Source of the DNA: Ascoidea asiatica | Lineage: Eukaryota > Ascomycota > Saccharomycetes > Ascoideales > Ascoideaceae | DNA length: 64,000 nt | Reading direction: 5' to 3' | NCBI GenBank assembly: GCA_001600695.1 | Contig: BCKQ01000003.1 | Coordinates: forward strand, 1,525,934 to 1,589,933 | Made by a program: the position numbers and the translations under genes | Part shown: positions 61,992 to 64,000 of the stretch, piece after piece | Numbering within the stretch: the stretch's first letter is position 1 | How the letters are laid out: every line of letters begins with the position of its first letter | Notes under the pieces: generated by a model | The model's input: only the letters and a program-made list of their open reading frames with translations | What the model was told of the DNA's origin: nothing | Databases searched by the model: none

Positions 61992-63725
61992 ATGTCATCA
62001 ATAGAAAATAGAGAATCTTCATCTGAAAAAATCAAACCTTCAACTTCTTTTACAGAAAATTTAGAAACTAATCAAATTGATGATGAAGAAAATGATTTAT
62101 TAACTAAATTTCTTGGTTTAACAGAAGATGCTAAAAATTCTGATATTCAAGAAAAAGCAATGCCTTTAATTCAAGGTTTAAAAACTTATCCAAAAGCTGC
62201 TTTATGGTCTGTAGTTTTATCTTCTGCTTTAATTATGGAAGGTTATGATACTGCTTTATTAAGTTCTTTATATGCTTTACCTGCTTTTGCAAAAAAATAT
62301 GGTGAATTGAATTTAAAAACTAATGAATATGAAGTTAGTGCTCCTTGGCAAACTGGTCTTTCAATGTGTACAAATGTTGGTGAAATCATTGGTTTACAAT
62401 TTGCTGGAGTAATTGCTGATAAAATTGGTTATAGATTTACTTTAATTCATTCTTTATTTCTTGTAATTTGTTTTATTTTTATATTATTTTTTGCTCCAAA
62501 TTGTGGTACTTTAGCTGCTGGTGAAGTTTTATTAGGTATACCTTGGGGTTGTTTTCAAACTTTAACAATTTCATATGCAACTGAAGTTTGTCCATTAGTT
62601 TTAAGATTTTATTTAACAACTTATGTTAATGTTTGTTGGGTTTTAGGTCAATTAATTGCTTCTGGGGTTTTAAAAGCTTATTCTGATAATACTACTCAAC
62701 AAGCTTATAGAGTTCCATTTGCAATTCAATGGATTTGGCCAGTACCAATAATTATTGGAATTTTTTTAGCTCCAGAATCTCCTTGGTGGTTAGTTAGAAA
62801 AGGTAAATTAGATTCTGCTAAAAAATCTTTAAAAAGATTAATGTCACCTCCAAAAGGTCAAATAATTAATGATTCTATTTTTTCTTCAATTGTTACTAAA
62901 ATGCAAATTACTATTGAAGAAGAGAAAATTATTACTGAAAAAGCAACATATCTTGAATGTTTTAAAGGTATAGATGGTAGAAGAACAAGAATTGCTTCTC
63001 TTGTTTGGGTTGCACAAAATGCTTGTGGTAATTCATTAATGGGTTATTCAACATATTTTTATGAAAAGGCTGGTTTAAGTGTTAGTTATGCATTTGATTT
63101 TACAATTATTCAATATTGTTTAGGAATTATTGGTACATTATCATCTTGGATTTTATCAAAAAAATTAGGTAGATTTCAAATTTATTTTGGTGGAATTTTA
63201 ATTCAAATAATTATATTATTAATTATTGGTGGATTAGGTTGTGCAAATTCATCAAGTGCATCATGGGCAATTGGTAGTTTACTTTTAGTTTTTGTTTTTG
63301 TTTATGATTTAGGTATTGGACCAGTTTGTTATTGTTTAGTATCAGAATTACCTTCAACAAAATTAAGAACAAAAACTATAGTTTTAGCAAGAAATTTTTA
63401 TAATATTATGGGAATTGTAAATGCAGTTTGGACTCCATATATGTTAAATTCAACACAATGGAATTGGGGTGCAAAAACTGGATTTTTTTGGGCTGGAATT
63501 GCATTAATTTTTGCAATTTGGATGTGGTTTGATTTACCAGAAACTAAAGGTAAAACATTTGCAGAATTAGATGCATTATTTGAACAAGGTACACCTGCAA
63601 GAAAATTTTCAATTACTGAAGTTGATCCATTTAATGGAATTATTTTAGTACAAAAATTAAATGAAAAACAAATTCAAGGAATTGTTGAAAGTGAAAAACA
63701 ATTTTCTTCAAAAAATGAAGTTTGA
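61992..63725 (+). CDS. MFS alpha-glucoside/sugar:H+ permease (MAL family)
   Basis: A 577-residue sugar porter of the major facilitator superfamily with 12 membrane segments. ALWSVVLSSALIMEGYDTAL near residues 73-92 is typical of Mal11/Mal31/Mph transporters (MEGYDT), followed by the family loop ADKIGYRFT near 143. LAPESPWWLVRKGKLDSAKK near 256 is the PESPR/PESPWW motif, and LPETKGKTFAELDALFEQG near 515 is the PETKG motif. WVAQNACGNSLMGYSTYFYEKAGL lies in TM7. The N-terminal 70 residues are cytosolic, acidic and without Asn tracts. Which glucoside it carries (maltose, isomaltose, trehalose or other) cannot be read. Codons follow a strongly biased pattern suggestive of good expression. The ATG at 61992 follows an A-rich leader. 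Confidence 0.88.
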   Translation: MSSIENRESSSEKIKPSTSFTENLETNQIDDEENDLLTKFLGLTEDAKNSDIQEKAMPLIQGLKTYPKAALWSVVLSSALIMEGYDTALLSSLYALPAFAKKYGELNLKTNEYEVSAPWQTGLSMCTNVGEIIGLQFAGVIADKIGYRFTLIHSLFLVICFIFILFFAPNCGTLAAGEVLLGIPWGCFQTLTISYATEVCPLVLRFYLTTYVNVCWVLGQLIASGVLKAYSDNTTQQAYRVPFAIQWIWPVPIIIGIFLAPESPWWLVRKGKLDSAKKSLKRLMSPPKGQIINDSIFSSIVTKMQITIEEEKIITEKATYLECFKGIDGRRTRIASLVWVAQNACGNSLMGYSTYFYEKAGLSVSYAFDFTIIQYCLGIIGTLSSWILSKKLGRFQIYFGGILIQIIILLIIGGLGCANSSSASWAIGSLLLVFVFVYDLGIGPVCYCLVSELPSTKLRTKTIVLARNFYNIMGIVNAVWTPYMLNSTQWNWGAKTGFFWAGIALIFAIWMWFDLPETKGKTFAELDALFEQGTPARKFSITEVDPFNGIILVQKLNEKQIQGIVESEKQFSSKNEV

Positions 63726-63825
63726 AAAAAAATTAAGTCTAGAATAGTTACAGTTTTATTTATTTTTTATTTTTATTTTTACTACTTTTACTTTTACTCC
63801 TATAGTTAGATAAATAAACTATTTA

Positions 63826-64000
63826 TTAACCACCATAAACCATTTGAAAAATTTCTTTAATTTTATTTAATTCATAATTTTCATGAAGACATAATTGTAA
63901 TAATATTCTTGATTTTTGAGGATTTAAAATTCCACTTGCAATTGCACCTTTATAAGAATAATCTTGTGGTAAACAATCTTTTGATACAATACCATTTAAA
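63826..64000 (-). CDS. L-asparaginase, C-terminal part (cut by right edge)
   Basis: The last 58 codons of a minus-strand gene, ending at a TAA at 63826-63828. The reading frame contains [20 protein letters not shown] then [20 protein letters not shown] and GG. SG-x-LNPQK(A/S)R-x-LLQL is the C-terminal signature of type II L-asparaginases, which hydrolyse asparagine to aspartate and ammonia; in yeasts secreted (Asp3-like) and cytosolic (Asp1-like) forms exist. The catalytic Thr residues lie outside the window. It is convergent with the sugar permease, 100 bp away. Confidence 0.82.
   Translation of the reverse strand, partial: LNGIVSKDCLPQDYSYKGAIASGILNPQKSRILLQLCLHENYELNKIKEIFQMVYGG

Overview
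The window is nuclear chromosomal DNA of a budding yeast (Saccharomycotina) with a very AT-rich genome. Evidence: almost all genes are intronless, the two introns seen are short (88 and 89 bp) with yeast-type GTAAGT/GTATGT donors and TACTAAC-like branch sites, codons end mostly in A or T, and many proteins carry long Asn tracts and expanded linkers. Most genes match well-known yeast families in order and domain content. The species cannot be named from the window, and I found no in-frame CTG codon at a conserved position that would settle how CTG is read. No tRNA, rRNA, transposon, LTR or CRISPR array was recognised.

Layout, left to right: an F-box-like gene (-); RPN4, the proteasome-gene activator (-); a Cys3/Met28-type bZIP gene (-); KEX1 (-); NAA50/NAT5 (+); a 66-residue zinc-ribbon protein (-); RMD8-like DUF155 protein (+); KGD4/YMR31 with one intron (+); PRE4, proteasome beta7 (+); ERF2 palmitoyltransferase (-); a 3 kb gene-free region; a PAM1/SVL3-like gene (+); an ENTH (epsin-like) gene (-); CWC23-like J-protein (+); a peroxisomal ABCD half-transporter (+); a DUF218 gene (-); an intron-containing PWWP gene (+) convergent with a second PWWP gene of PDP3 type (-); MCM3 (+); NSA1 (-); SFB3/LST1 (-); RRP5 (-); SET6-like MYND-SET gene (+); an alpha-glucoside/sugar permease (+); and the 3' end of an L-asparaginase gene (-) at the right edge.

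Most of the genes are housekeeping genes: proteasome control (RPN4, PRE4), ribosome biogenesis (NSA1, RRP5), DNA replication (MCM3), secretion (SFB3, KEX1, ENTH, ERF2), chromatin (two PWWP proteins, SET6) and peroxisome or mitochondrial metabolism (ABCD transporter, KGD4). They are not an operon-like system. The regulatory links that can be read are a PACE-like Rpn4 site upstream of PRE4, MCB/SCB-like G1/S motifs upstream of MCM3, and a Mig1-like site upstream of the sugar permease.

The least ordinary parts are: the second zinc finger of RPN4, interrupted by about 110 residues between its Cys and His pairs; the neighbouring PWWP paralogues, one with a LEDGF-like PWWP plus C-terminal helical architecture; a 13.8-14.5 kb GC-rich island with four direct TGTTTRCTCA repeats; a 22.3-25.3 kb gene-free region with three palindromes sharing GTTCG/CGAAC arms, two inverted Reb1-type sites and a strong hairpin; and the small double-CxxC protein.
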